Notes under the pieces: generated by a model
The model's input: only the letters and a program-made list of their open reading frames with translations
Told to the model about the DNA's origin: nothing
Databases searched by the model: none
Assembly (NCBI GenBank): GCA_045655705.1
Contig: JAZOPU010000009.1
Location: forward strand, 1 to 64,000
Direction of reading: 5' to 3'
Source: Scatosoma sp045655705
GTDB lineage: Bacteria > Bacillota > Clostridia > Christensenellales > Borkfalkiaceae
Length of the DNA: 64,000 bases
Position numbers and translations under genes: made by a program
In this document: in pieces, positions 8,212 to 16,846 of the stretch
How the letters are laid out: every line of letters starts with the position of its first letter
How positions within the stretch are numbered: the stretch's first letter is position 1

Positions 8212-9034
8212 TTTCGACGGACTGTTTGACGAAAAATTAACACAGTTTATGGAAGAAAACAAAAACAAATACACGGAAAAACAATGGGAAGATATTATCC
8301 CCAAGCTGTATAAAAAATTCGGGGATACGTTCGTGGCAAAGGTAAAATGCACGCCCAAAGAATACTATGCTAAAATGACGGATAGCGAGCTTGTGCAAAC
8401 GCTGATTGCGCATATTGAAAGCGATATTCCCGCGCCCGAATTTTTGTGTGCGGAGATTGCGCAAAGGGGGGAAGTGGAAACGCTTGCGCCTATGCTCAAA
8501 AGTGATAACACGCAAGTTGCGACCTACGCGCTCAATTTGATTGGAGATGATAAACGGGTATACGACGAGTATTTTGCGATTCTACAAAAGGAAAATGCCG
8601 ACGTGGATTTACAAAACGACGTGATCGATATTTTCAAACTGCACGCCGACGAGATGAAAGACCGCGCGCTTGCGTTTTATAAACAAGGCATAGCCAAAGA
8701 AGCGATGCTGGAAATTCTTTCGCGTGTGCACGCGCGCGACGATGAAATATACGCGCTTCTTATGGAAAACTTTTTAACGTATACGAATATTCCTATGCAC
8801 GCAAGCTATCTTGCGGCATACGGCGACGAACGCGCACTCAAACCGCTTCTTGCAAAAATCGAAGATCTTTCTATCGGGTTTGTGGAATTCCAAGAGCTTA
8901 AATACGCGATCGAAGCACTTGGCGGGCAATACGATACTCCGCGTGATTTCACCGCTGATAAAGATTATTTAGAAGTGGAAGCGCAAGGGCGTAAAATCAC
9001 CGCGTCCTATGAAACGGACGAGCCGAGAAGTTAA
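8198..9034 (+). CDS. HEAT-like helical protein of unknown function
   Basis: 278 aa, soluble and acidic. The centre (residues about 60-240) reads as paired helices with HEAT-like spacing (for example LCAEIAQRGEVETLAPMLKSDN, and YLAAYGDERALKPLLAKIED). The first 40 residues are charged and possibly extended. No catalytic motif is seen. The ATG lies inside the end of the TPR gene (14-base overlap, AAGGAA upstream), suggesting that the two proteins are made together and may interact. A strong terminator follows. Confidence 0.8.
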   Translation: MKLIDFDGLFDEKLTQFMEENKNKYTEKQWEDIIPKLYKKFGDTFVAKVKCTPKEYYAKMTDSELVQTLIAHIESDIPAPEFLCAEIAQRGEVETLAPMLKSDNTQVATYALNLIGDDKRVYDEYFAILQKENADVDLQNDVIDIFKLHADEMKDRALAFYKQGIAKEAMLEILSRVHARDDEIYALLMENFLTYTNIPMHASYLAAYGDERALKPLLAKIEDLSIGFVEFQELKYAIEALGGQYDTPRDFTADKDYLEVEAQGRKITASYETDEPRS

Positions 9035-9067
9035 AAAGCTTGTTAAAATTATACATAAACGATTTTT

Positions 9068-9112
9068 TCTCCGCATATAGTAAACCGTAAGGTTTGCCTG
9101 CGGAGATTTTTT
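9068..9112 (+). terminator. Rho-independent terminator
   Basis: TCTCCGCA (9068-9075) pairs with TGCGGAGA (9099-9106), with an inner AAACC/GGTTT hairpin, and is followed by six Ts. It ends the 3615-9034 gene set and insulates spoIVA. Confidence 0.9.
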
Positions 9113-9148
9113 CTAAAAAACCCGCGTGGTCACGATGGGAGGTCGTTG

Positions 9149-10618
9149 ATGGAAAATTACAGCGTATACGAAGACATTGCAAATCGCACGGGCGGGGATA
9201 TTTACATAGGCGTGGTAGGCCCCGTGCGCACGGGTAAATCCACGTTTATTCGGCGTTTTATGGAAACGCTCGTATTGCCGAGCGTGCCGAGTGAAAAGCT
9301 CAAAGAGATGACGGACGAATTACCGCAAGCGGCGGCGGGGAAAACGGTAATGACGACCGAACCCAAATTCGTACCCGCAAAAGCGGCAAAGATCCAAGTG
9401 GCGAAAGGGGCTAAGGCTTCCGTTCGGCTGGTAGATTGCGTGGGGTTTGGCGTGGAGGGAGCGAGCGGGTTTGAAGAAGACGGCGCGCCCCGCCTTGTCA
9501 AAACGCCTTGGCAAGAAACGCCTATGCCCTTTGAACAGGCGGCGGCTGTCGGCACGGAAAAGGTGATTAGGGAACATTCGACGATCGGCATTTTGGTAAC
9601 GACGGACGGCAGTATCACCGATATCCCGCGCACTGCGTATATTGCCGCGGAAGAGCGGGCGGTGGCGGAGCTGAAAACGCTCGAAAAGCCGTTTGTAATC
9701 GTTTTGAACTGCAAAAAACCGTCCACGCAATCGGCGCTGAAAAAATCGCTCGAAGAAAAATACGGAGCACCCGTACTTGCGCTCAACGTGGAAAATATGA
9801 GTGAAGAAGATATTTGCGAAGTGTTGCAAAAAGCCCTGCTTGAATTCCCGCTCGTAGCCATTGACGTAAGCCTGCCCAAATGGTTGCAATCATTCAACGA
9901 AAGCAACCGCGTGATTGGTTCGCTTATGGAAAAAATCCGTCGGGTTGCGCCCACGCTTCAAAAAATGCGCGATTTGTTTGCGCTGGAAAAACTGTTTGAC
10001 GAAAAGGACGATTTCTATAACCCCGAAGAGATCAAAATGGATCTTGGGCGCGGGCAGGCGGAGATTTTGCTCAACTGCCACGAAGACCTTTTCTACCGCG
10101 TGTTGAGCGAAGAATGCGGAGAGACGATCGACGGCGAGCTTGGGCTTATGCGCTACGTTTGCGCGCTTGCGGACACGAAAAATAAATATGATAAAATCAA
10201 GGGCGCGTTTAAAGATGCGGAAGAATACGGCTATGGGATCGTGTGCCCTACGGCAAGCGACTACGAGCTGGAAAAACCGTCGCTGTCCAAAAAGAGCGCG
10301 GGGTATGGCGTGAAGTTCAAAGCCAACGCCACGAGTTATCATATCGTGAAAGTGGACGTATCGGGGGTAGTCAATCCCATTATCGGCACGAAACAGCAAG
10401 GTGATCAGTTCTTGGACGAAACGCTTAAAGCGTATGAAGAAGATAACGGCGAGCTTTGGGAAACGAATATATTCGGCAGGTCCTTGCGTGCGCTCGTTGG
10501 CGACGAGCTTTCGTCGAAGTCAGACGCTATGCCCGGCGAGCTGAAACGCAAAATGCGTAAGACGATGACGCGTATCGTCAACGACGGTAAAAATAACTGC
10601 ATTTGTTTGCTTTTTTAA
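9149..10618 (+). CDS. spoIVA: Stage IV sporulation protein A (spore coat ATPase)
   Basis: 489 aa, close to the 492 aa of the Bacillus protein. SpoIVA is an ATP-hydrolysing cytoskeletal protein that polymerises on the forespore surface as the basement layer of the coat. The N-terminus RTGGDIYIGVVGPVRTGKST carries the Walker A loop (residues 24-32). The conserved AAGKTVMTTEPKFVP, VDCVGFGV and EHSTIGILVTTDG blocks follow, and the C-terminus has the FGRSL block. The ATG at 9149 is preceded by GGGAGGT. In known sporulators the gene is transcribed by mother-cell SigE; I could not assign a convincing SigE promoter. It is the clearest marker that this organism forms endospores. Confidence 0.97.
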   Translation: MENYSVYEDIANRTGGDIYIGVVGPVRTGKSTFIRRFMETLVLPSVPSEKLKEMTDELPQAAAGKTVMTTEPKFVPAKAAKIQVAKGAKASVRLVDCVGFGVEGASGFEEDGAPRLVKTPWQETPMPFEQAAAVGTEKVIREHSTIGILVTTDGSITDIPRTAYIAAEERAVAELKTLEKPFVIVLNCKKPSTQSALKKSLEEKYGAPVLALNVENMSEEDICEVLQKALLEFPLVAIDVSLPKWLQSFNESNRVIGSLMEKIRRVAPTLQKMRDLFALEKLFDEKDDFYNPEEIKMDLGRGQAEILLNCHEDLFYRVLSEECGETIDGELGLMRYVCALADTKNKYDKIKGAFKDAEEYGYGIVCPTASDYELEKPSLSKKSAGYGVKFKANATSYHIVKVDVSGVVNPIIGTKQQGDQFLDETLKAYEEDNGELWETNIFGRSLRALVGDELSSKSDAMPGELKRKMRKTMTRIVNDGKNNCICLLF

Positions 10619-10679
10619 AGGCATAAAAGAACGCGAAAAGGGATATACTTTTTACAAACTTCTAATCGGGGGATTTTGT

Positions 10680-10835
10680 ATGAGTAGATCGTCGAAGAAT
10701 AAAAAGAACAAAGTACCGAAGATAACGGAAGAAGAATACGCGGCGTATTTATCCACGCTCAAAGCACCTGAAACGCAAATGGTGGAAAAGCAAAGCGAAC
10801 AATGCGTGCAAAACGCGCAAATTAAAACGGAATAA
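10680..10835 (+). CDS. Small hydrophilic protein (51 aa) between spoIVA and glgP
   Basis: An ATG at 10680 opens a 51-codon frame ending in TAA, with a strong GGGGGA ribosome site 7 bases upstream. The protein begins with a basic stretch (SRSSKNKKNKVPK). An acidic helix (ITEEEYAAYLSTLK) and a polar tail with one Cys follow. No family recognised. It starts 61 bases after spoIVA and is followed immediately by a hairpin, which suggests a real mini-gene. It could be a sporulation-associated small protein, but only the position supports that. Confidence 0.55.
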   Translation: MSRSSKNKKNKVPKITEEEYAAYLSTLKAPETQMVEKQSEQCVQNAQIKTE

Positions 10836-10840
10836 AATAG

Positions 10841-10866
10841 AAACACGCCGTTTACGGTGTGTTTCT
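10841..10866 (+). terminator. Hairpin, probable weak terminator
   Basis: AAACACGCCG (10841-10850) pairs with CGGTGTGTTT (10855-10864) around a TTTA loop. The trailing tract (TTTCTTCG) is short, so termination may be partial and allow read-through into glgP. Confidence 0.65.
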
Positions 10867-10887
10867 TCGCGTTTAAAAGGGGGAACT

Positions 10888-13197
10888 ATGCGGTTTGATG
10901 AAAAAGAATTTCTAAAAGATTTAGACCTTTTGCTTGCGGGCGAGAATGAAACTACGCAAACGGCGAGCGGAAAACAGCTTTATAACGCCTTTTCCAAAAC
11001 GGTAATGGCAAAGCTACACGAGGATTGGGAAAAGTCCAAGACGGCACATAAACGCCGTTGCGGGTATATGTCCGCGGAGTTTTTACTGGGGCGCGCTATC
11101 TTTTCCAACTTGCTAAATTTGGGTATACTCGATAAAGCTCGCGAACTTTTGAAAACGCGCGGGTTGGAACTGTACGAGTTTGAACAGGTAGAAGACGCCG
11201 CTCTTGGCAACGGCGGGCTTGGCAGACTTGCCGCCTGCTTTTTGGATAGCGCCGCCACGCACGATTTGCCTTTGGACGGGTATGGACTTCGCTATCGCTA
11301 CGGGCTTTTCAAACAACGCTTTGAAGACGGGTTTCAAAAGGAATTTGGCGACGACTGGCTCTCCTTTGGCGACCCTTGGAGCGTGAGAAAGGAAGAAGAT
11401 AGTGTAGTGGTGGAGTTTGCCGATTTTTGCGTGCGCGCCGTGCCCTACGACACGCCCGTGATCGGGTATAAAAACGGCACAATCAATACGTTGCGACTTT
11501 GGCAAAGCGAGCCTGTGTGCGCGTTTGATTTCACATGCTTTGACTGTATGCAAGGGGAGCAAACGGCGAAAGAGAATTTTAAGGCTACGCAAATCACCGC
11601 GGTTTTATACCCCAACGATAACACGGACGAGGGCAAAAAATTGCGCCTTCGTCAACAGTATTTTATGGTTTCCGCGTCCTTACAGGATATTTTGTGCACG
11701 CTTAAAAAGCAAGGGAAAAATTTGCGCGAGCTTTTTCACTATCAAGTTTTGCAACTCAACGACACGCACCCCGTGCTTGCCGTGCCCGAGCTTATACGCT
11801 TATTAGAAAAAGAAGATATGCAGTTTGACGACGCGTTCGAGATTTGTAAAAAAACGTTCAATTTCACCAACCATACGGTGCTTTCGGAAGCGTTGGAGCG
11901 TTGGCGCGGGGAGATGGTGCGGGAAATTTTACCCGATATTTGGTCAGTGATCGAAAAAATCCAAGACAGGATAGAACGGGAGCTTGGGGATAGAGAAAAG
12001 TTTTTTATCGTCAAAGACGACGTGGTGTATATGGCGAATTTGGCAATTTACGCGTGTGGAAAAGTCAACGGCGTGGCGAAGATACACACGGAGATTTTGA
12101 AAGCGGAAACGTTTAAAAATTGGCACGAAATTTATCCTGATAAATTTGTCAACGTTACCAACGGTATCACGCCAAGACGGTGGCTGCTACTCAACAATCC
12201 TTTACTCGCGGAAGAAATTCGCGTGCGTATTGGAACGGGTTTTGAAACGCATTTGCCCGAGCTTGAAAAACTCAAAGCGTTTATTAGCGACGAAACGTTT
12301 TGTAAGCGTTTTGAAGAGATTAAGTCGCTAAATAAACGCCGTTTGGCGGAATATATTCGCAAAAAAGAGAACGTGGATATTCCCGAGCATTTCATTTTCG
12401 ATACGCAAATTAAGCGTTTGCACGAATATAAACGTCAGCTTATGAACGCGCTTTCGCTGGTGTATATTTATAACGGGATTAAGGATAAAAGTATTCAGGA
12501 TTTCAAGCCCACGGCGTTTTTGTTCGGGGCGAAAGCCGCGCCGGGGTATTATAACGCCAAGGCGATTATTAAATTTATTAACGAGATCGCAAAAAAGATC
12601 AATATGGATAGCGAAGTGGCGGATACAATGCGCGTAGTGTTCGTGCAAAACTACGACGTTTCGTATGCCGAAAAAATCGTTTGCGCGTCCGACGTTTCCG
12701 AACAAATTTCTATGGCGGGAATGGAAGCGAGCGGAACGGGGAATATGAAGTTTATGCTAAACGGCACGGTTACGCTGGGCACTTTGGACGGCGCGAACGT
12801 GGAAATTTGTGAAGAAGCGGGCAGGGAAAATAATTATATTTTCGGTGCGACGGTAGAAGAAGCGGCGGCGGTCAAACGAGCGTATGATCCTTTGAAGATA
12901 TTAGAAAAAAATCCCGCCTTGAAAAAGGCGGTGGAGAGCTTGATCGACGGCACGTTTTCCGACGGGGATACGGGCGCATTGCAAAGTGTGTACGATTCCT
13001 TAACGAAAGGGGAACAAGCGGATAGATATTTAGTGCTTTATGATTTTGAAGCATATATACGGGCAAAGATGAAGATAAACGTTGATTACGGGAGCAGGGA
13101 ATTTACCCAAAAATGCTTGTATAATATGGCGAGTGCGGGGAAATTCTCGGCGGATAGATCGGTGAAAGAGTACGCAAAGAAAATTTGGAAAATATAG
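10888..13197 (+). CDS. glgP: Glycogen/starch phosphorylase
   Basis: 769 aa, slightly shorter than the usual 800-830. Phosphorolyses alpha-1,4 glucan to glucose-1-phosphate. GT35 fold: the N-terminal block EDAALGNGGLGRLAACFLDS (about residues 101-120), LNDTHP near 290, and the PLP-binding lysine in ASGTGNMKFMLNG around residue 621. The SAGMEASGT-type phosphate loop is present as SMAGMEASG. It has AAAAGGGGG-type ribosome site spacing before the ATG. No other glycogen genes are in the window. Glycogen use is often linked to sporulation, which fits the spoIVA neighbour, but that link is inference. Confidence 0.96.
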   Translation: MRFDEKEFLKDLDLLLAGENETTQTASGKQLYNAFSKTVMAKLHEDWEKSKTAHKRRCGYMSAEFLLGRAIFSNLLNLGILDKARELLKTRGLELYEFEQVEDAALGNGGLGRLAACFLDSAATHDLPLDGYGLRYRYGLFKQRFEDGFQKEFGDDWLSFGDPWSVRKEEDSVVVEFADFCVRAVPYDTPVIGYKNGTINTLRLWQSEPVCAFDFTCFDCMQGEQTAKENFKATQITAVLYPNDNTDEGKKLRLRQQYFMVSASLQDILCTLKKQGKNLRELFHYQVLQLNDTHPVLAVPELIRLLEKEDMQFDDAFEICKKTFNFTNHTVLSEALERWRGEMVREILPDIWSVIEKIQDRIERELGDREKFFIVKDDVVYMANLAIYACGKVNGVAKIHTEILKAETFKNWHEIYPDKFVNVTNGITPRRWLLLNNPLLAEEIRVRIGTGFETHLPELEKLKAFISDETFCKRFEEIKSLNKRRLAEYIRKKENVDIPEHFIFDTQIKRLHEYKRQLMNALSLVYIYNGIKDKSIQDFKPTAFLFGAKAAPGYYNAKAIIKFINEIAKKINMDSEVADTMRVVFVQNYDVSYAEKIVCASDVSEQISMAGMEASGTGNMKFMLNGTVTLGTLDGANVEICEEAGRENNYIFGATVEEAAAVKRAYDPLKILEKNPALKKAVESLIDGTFSDGDTGALQSVYDSLTKGEQADRYLVLYDFEAYIRAKMKINVDYGSREFTQKCLYNMASAGKFSADRSVKEYAKKIWKI

Positions 13198-13247
13198 AAA
13201 AAACACGCCTTGATTGAAAAATAGTTATAATAGTGCGCGAAAAAAGA

Positions 13248-13276
13248 TTGACATTTGAAATCGCATTTGATATAAT
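13248..13276 (+). promoter_or_regulatory. SigA promoter of tRNA-Pro
   Basis: TTGACA (13248-13253), 17-base spacer, TATAAT (13271-13276), a full consensus match 32 bases ahead of the tRNA. Confidence 0.95.
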
Positions 13277-13308
13277 GAATGCGTTTGTTGAGAAAATAAG
13301 CAAACAAT

Positions 13309-13384
13309 CGAGGCGTAGCGCAGCTGGTAGCGCGCAGCGTTCGGGACGCTGAGGTCGTGGGTTCGATCCCCGTCGCCTCGACCA
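13309..13384 (+). tRNA. tRNA-Pro (anticodon CGG)
   Basis: 76 nt with encoded CCA. The acceptor stem CGAGGCG (13309-13315) pairs with CGCCTCG (13374-13380), followed by discriminator A and CCA. The D-arm GCGC/GCGC, the anticodon stem CAGCG/CGCTG with loop TTCGGGA (anticodon CGG, reading CCG), and the T-arm with TTCGATC are all present. It is a single gene with its own promoter and terminator. Confidence 0.97.
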
Positions 13385-13391
13385 AAACAAA

Positions 13392-13434
13392 CCCTCGTGA
13401 AAAATCGTTGATTTTTCACGAGGGGATTTTGTTC
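13392..13434 (+). terminator. Terminator of tRNA-Pro
   Basis: A perfect 15-bp stem (13392-13406 with 13410-13424) with a 3-base loop is followed by GATTTTGTTC, 7 bases after the tRNA CCA. Confidence 0.92.
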
Positions 13435-13495
13435 TTACGCACGTTTTAAAAAGTGAAAACACCTTAATAAAAATTGCAAAAAACCGTCGGAACAG

Positions 13496-13524
13496 TTGCA
13501 TTTATAAATGTTATGTGTTAAAAT
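13496..13524 (+). promoter_or_regulatory. SigA promoter for the YitT-type gene
   Basis: TTGCAT (13496-13501), 17-base spacer, TAAAAT (13519-13524), 46 bases before the start codon. Confidence 0.75.
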
Positions 13525-13570
13525 AATTGCATACTATTTGGCGGTAATGACGATATAAAAGGAAAAGCAA

Positions 13571-14431
13571 ATGAACACGAAAAAGGTATGGGATGAAGTA
13601 AAAGGCTATTTATTTATGTTACTGGGTTGCGTGGCGTATGCGTTAAGTACGAGCGTGTTCCTTGCGCCCAATTCAATCGTAGCAGGGGGTGTTACGGGTC
13701 TTTCCGTTATCATAAACCTGCTCAACGAAAGGATACCTATCGGTATGATTTCGATCGTAATCAATTTGCCTATTTTGGCGCTGGGAATTCGCTTTCAGGG
13801 TTGGAAATTTATCCTGCGCTGTTTACTCACGATCGTAACGCTCGGTGTGGTAACGGATATTTTTGCGGTTTTGCCTACAATGACGAGCGACGGGGTGCTT
13901 GCGTCGCTATACGGTGGTTTGTGTCAAGGCGTGGGGATTGGTTTGTTCGTTAAATACGAGTTTTCCAGCGGTGGCACGGAGCTTTTGGGACGCGTTATTT
14001 GCCGCTTTATTAAGGTGTTGAAAATCCCCGCTTGCGTGGCGATTTTGGACGGAGCGGTCGTGGTGCTTGGTGCAATCGTTACGAAAAATCCTGCGAATAT
14101 GTTGTATGCGCTTATCGTGGTGTTCGTGAGTGCGAAAGTTTCCGAAATCGTGCTTATGGGTTTGGAAAAATCCAAACTTTGTATCATTATCACGGATAAG
14201 GGTAAGGAAATTTCCGACACACTGATACAGAGAAGTCCCCGCGGGGTAACGATGTTAAACGGCACGGGAATGTATACGGACAAGGAACACGACGTGGTGA
14301 TGACTTGCGTGAAAAACAGACAGCTCACACAGCTCAAAGCCATCGTGAAAGAAGTGGACGAACACGCGTTTATCATTATAAACGACTCGGTAGAAGTGCG
14401 CGGACAAGGCTTTCAATCATTGAGTGAATAA
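13571..14431 (+). CDS. YitT family membrane protein (DUF161 + DUF2179)
   Basis: 286 aa. Five to six N-terminal hydrophobic segments (residues about 15-170) carry the family block AYALSTSVFLAPNSIVAGGVTGLS. A cytoplasmic DUF2179 domain follows, with IITDKGKEISDTLI and the RGVTMLNGTGMYT signature around residues 220-240. The family is widespread in Firmicutes. The transport or signalling role is not established, and several paralogues per genome are common. It is monocistronic, bounded by its own promoter and terminator. Confidence 0.93.
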   Translation: MNTKKVWDEVKGYLFMLLGCVAYALSTSVFLAPNSIVAGGVTGLSVIINLLNERIPIGMISIVINLPILALGIRFQGWKFILRCLLTIVTLGVVTDIFAVLPTMTSDGVLASLYGGLCQGVGIGLFVKYEFSSGGTELLGRVICRFIKVLKIPACVAILDGAVVVLGAIVTKNPANMLYALIVVFVSAKVSEIVLMGLEKSKLCIIITDKGKEISDTLIQRSPRGVTMLNGTGMYTDKEHDVVMTCVKNRQLTQLKAIVKEVDEHAFIIINDSVEVRGQGFQSLSE

Positions 14432-14441
14432 TAAAAATAGG

Positions 14442-14490
14442 CGGGCAGGTATGCGTTGAACGTAAAAAACGCAAACCTGTCCGTTTTTTT
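14442..14490 (+). terminator. Rho-independent terminator
   Basis: CGGGCAGGT (14442-14450) with a following TGCGTT arm pairs with AACGCA and ACCTGTCCG (ending 14483). A run of eight Ts follows. Confidence 0.92.
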
Positions 14491-14501
14491 TGGTAAAATG
14501 C

Positions 14502-14530
14502 TTGCAAAAATGAACAAACTGTGTTAAAAT
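14502..14530 (+). promoter_or_regulatory. SigA promoter for ppa
   Basis: TTGCAA (14502-14507), 17-base spacer, TAAAAT (14525-14530), about 42 bases before the ppa start. Confidence 0.8.
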
Positions 14531-14571
14531 AGTGAAATCGAGAGGAAATAATAAGAAAAAGAGGAGTAATT

Positions 14572-15105
14572 ATGAACATTTGGCACGACCTTGACGAGAA
14601 ACGCATTACGGCAAAAAAATTTGAGGCTTTTATCGAAATACCCAAGGGTAGTAAAGTAAAATACGAGCTGGATAAAGAAACGGGACTTTTGAAGTTGGAT
14701 AGGGTATTGTATACTTCGACGGTGTACCCTGCGAACTACGGGTTTATTCCGCGTACCTACGCGGACGATCTCGACCCGCTTGACGTACTCGTACTTTGCG
14801 GAGAAACCATTTATCCCGCAACGCTCGTAACCTGCTATCCCATAGGAGTTATCAAGATGATAGACGGTGGCTCGCTTGACGAAAAGATTATCGCGATCCC
14901 TTGCGACGATCCCACGTATAATAGCTACTACGATATCCAAGAACTGCCCAAGCACGTGTTTGAAGAAATGATGCACTTCTTTGAAGTGTATAAGAGCTTG
15001 GAACACAAGCAAACGACGGTGAAAGAAATTTGTCACCGCGACGAGGCTATGGAGATTATCAATAAATGTCTCAAAGTTTATAAAGACACCTTTGGCAACC
15101 GATAG
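14572..15105 (+). CDS. ppa: Inorganic pyrophosphatase (family I)
   Basis: 177 aa, the bacterial hexameric size. Hydrolyses pyrophosphate to drive biosynthetic reactions in the cytoplasm. Substrate and metal residues are in IEIPKGSKVKYE (21-32), VYPANYGFIPRTYADDLDPLDVLVL (residues about 52-76, with the D-x-DPxD signature) and the downstream DDP block. The GAGG ribosome site is well placed. Single gene with its own promoter. Confidence 0.96.
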   Translation: MNIWHDLDEKRITAKKFEAFIEIPKGSKVKYELDKETGLLKLDRVLYTSTVYPANYGFIPRTYADDLDPLDVLVLCGETIYPATLVTCYPIGVIKMIDGGSLDEKIIAIPCDDPTYNSYYDIQELPKHVFEEMMHFFEVYKSLEHKQTTVKEICHRDEAMEIINKCLKVYKDTFGNR

Positions 15106-15192
15106 AAAACGAAAAAATCTTTAAAATGCAAAAAATGACGAAAAAAGAAATTAAAAATTTTCCTGTTTTGCTAAATTTTTGAAGGTATAATA

Positions 15193-15221
15193 TTGACAAT
15201 GGTGAAAAAACACGCTATAAT
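15193..15221 (+). promoter_or_regulatory. SigA promoter for the gene at 15247
   Basis: TTGACA (15193-15198), 17-base spacer, TATAAT (15216-15221). The leader is short, with GGAGAAG just before the ATG. Confidence 0.92.
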
Positions 15222-15246
15222 TATATAAATAGTGGAAAGGAGAAGT

Positions 15247-16791
15247 ATGATGAAAGCATACGAACTTAAAAGACGTTTGAGAAAAACGCGCGGAAAAGTC
15301 GGATTTGTCGGCTTTTTATACTTGATTGGAACGATTGCCATGACAGCACTTGCCGCGCTTCCTATGTTTGCAATCAACGGTACTTGGCTTTGGTCGGGTA
15401 ATTTTTGGTGGTACGTAAAAGAAGTGTTCAAAGCCCCCAGAGACTGGTTCTCGTTTGGGGTTGCCGCGTTATACGCTATTATGCTTTTGACGGTGGCAAT
15501 CAATTTCTTGCGTTCGTTTGGACAGCTTGGGAAATTGTATGCAAAACGTTCCAAGCAGGCCAAAGGATATAACCGTAACCTTTGCGCTATGGACGAAATG
15601 GGGAAACTTTTCTCCTCGTCGTTTTGCGCAATCGTTAGCGTGCATTTCTTGATTTTTATCGTGCAACCCTACGGCGCGGTGCGTATTACGAAAGTTGCCT
15701 ATGCGATGGTGGCGGTTGGGCTTTTCTTCCATTTCGTTTGCGGACTGATGGGCGGAAAGACGAGCGTATTCAATCAAAACAAATTAACGGGTGAAGTAGT
15801 CGAAGAAAAACGTCCTTGCAAGTTGTTCGTATATTTCTTCCGCAATCTCGTGCAAATTGCAGCGGTTTGCGCAATCGTATTCTATTTCGTTTGGAATTGT
15901 AATTTCAACGAAATCGTAGTGGGCGCGCTTGCAAAACAAAACCCGTTCAGGGGCGGTATTATGAAAGTGGTAGTGCCTTTGGCACTCGAACTTGCTATGG
16001 TGCTTTGGATTTTGGTGCTTATCAAGCACGCAACCAACGTCACGGAATTCAACCGCTTTGGTATCGAAGGCGAGGGAATGAAAAACTTCCGCGTATTCTC
16101 GCTGTTTGTAGCACTCACCGCGGGTGGCTGGTACGTGGTGGAGCGATTCTTCAATAAGACCAACCCGTCGTGGGCGTTTGCAATCATTGCAGGTGTAGCG
16201 TTCGTGGCGTTCTTGATGGATTGCATTTTCAAATCCAAGCCCCCCAAGAAAGAGGAGCAAGAGGAAGAAGTTGCGCTTCAACAATCGCAATATCCGTATA
16301 TGCAACCTATGGTAATGCCTGCGCAAAACGCGCCGGTGCAAACGTATCAACAGCCCACGCAACAAACGCAGTTCCAACCCATTTATATTCCTATCTACTG
16401 TCCGTATCCCCCTGCACAGTGTGCGCCCCAAGGTGCGCCTACCGTTTCGGGGGCGCCCGTAGAAAGCGTGGAAGCGACGTATGCAAAACCTATACATAAC
16501 GTAATGCAACCTATGCCCGCGCCTGAATATTTGCGCCCTATGCCTTCGCCGTATGCACAGGCAATGGAACAGCAAGCGGCGCAAGCGCCTGCTCCCGCGC
16601 CTGCCGTGGAAGAAAAGGAAGACGAAGCGGTAACGGAGCTTGATCCAAGAAAAGAATGGAAGGTGAGATGCCCTCGTTGCGGTAAGGAACTGATGGTGCG
16701 CGAAACTTCGCCCTATCATCGTTGCCCCGCTTGCGATAAGGTATTCAAATTGCAAAGATTCCGCACCTACACCAAAAAGACGGAAGAATAA
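15247..16791 (+). CDS. Membrane protein with Pro/Gln-rich linker and C-terminal zinc ribbon
   Basis: 514 aa from the first of two adjacent ATGs (15247 and 15250), placed after AAAGGAGA. About eight hydrophobic segments fill residues 15-330. A roughly 130-residue low-complexity linker rich in Pro, Gln, Tyr and Met follows. The C-terminus is a four-cysteine zinc ribbon with CPRCGKE and CPACDKV pairs. The architecture suggests a membrane sensor or scaffold whose ribbon is cytoplasmic; no family is recognised. It stands alone between its own promoter and a hairpin. Confidence 0.85.
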   Translation: MMKAYELKRRLRKTRGKVGFVGFLYLIGTIAMTALAALPMFAINGTWLWSGNFWWYVKEVFKAPRDWFSFGVAALYAIMLLTVAINFLRSFGQLGKLYAKRSKQAKGYNRNLCAMDEMGKLFSSSFCAIVSVHFLIFIVQPYGAVRITKVAYAMVAVGLFFHFVCGLMGGKTSVFNQNKLTGEVVEEKRPCKLFVYFFRNLVQIAAVCAIVFYFVWNCNFNEIVVGALAKQNPFRGGIMKVVVPLALELAMVLWILVLIKHATNVTEFNRFGIEGEGMKNFRVFSLFVALTAGGWYVVERFFNKTNPSWAFAIIAGVAFVAFLMDCIFKSKPPKKEEQEEEVALQQSQYPYMQPMVMPAQNAPVQTYQQPTQQTQFQPIYIPIYCPYPPAQCAPQGAPTVSGAPVESVEATYAKPIHNVMQPMPAPEYLRPMPSPYAQAMEQQAAQAPAPAPAVEEKEDEAVTELDPRKEWKVRCPRCGKELMVRETSPYHRCPACDKVFKLQRFRTYTKKTEE

Positions 16792-16801
16792 GAAAAATAC
16801 C

Positions 16802-16828
16802 TACCCCTCGGAGCATATTCGAGGGGTA
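16802..16828 (+). terminator. Hairpin before proS
   Basis: TACCCCTCG (16802-16810) pairs perfectly with CGAGGGGTA (16820-16828). There is no T run, so it is either a weak terminator or a stem-loop in the proS leader just ahead of its ribosome site. Confidence 0.55.
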
Positions 16829-16846
16829 TAAAGAGAGGATAGAAAA

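Noticed and set aside
13086..13501. Minus-strand frames across the tRNA-Pro region
   Set aside because: They span the tRNA, its promoter and its terminator and cannot be real.
15784..16755. 323-codon minus-strand frame rich in Arg and His
   Set aside because: Antisense to the membrane/zinc-ribbon gene; the bias comes from the opposite-strand codons.
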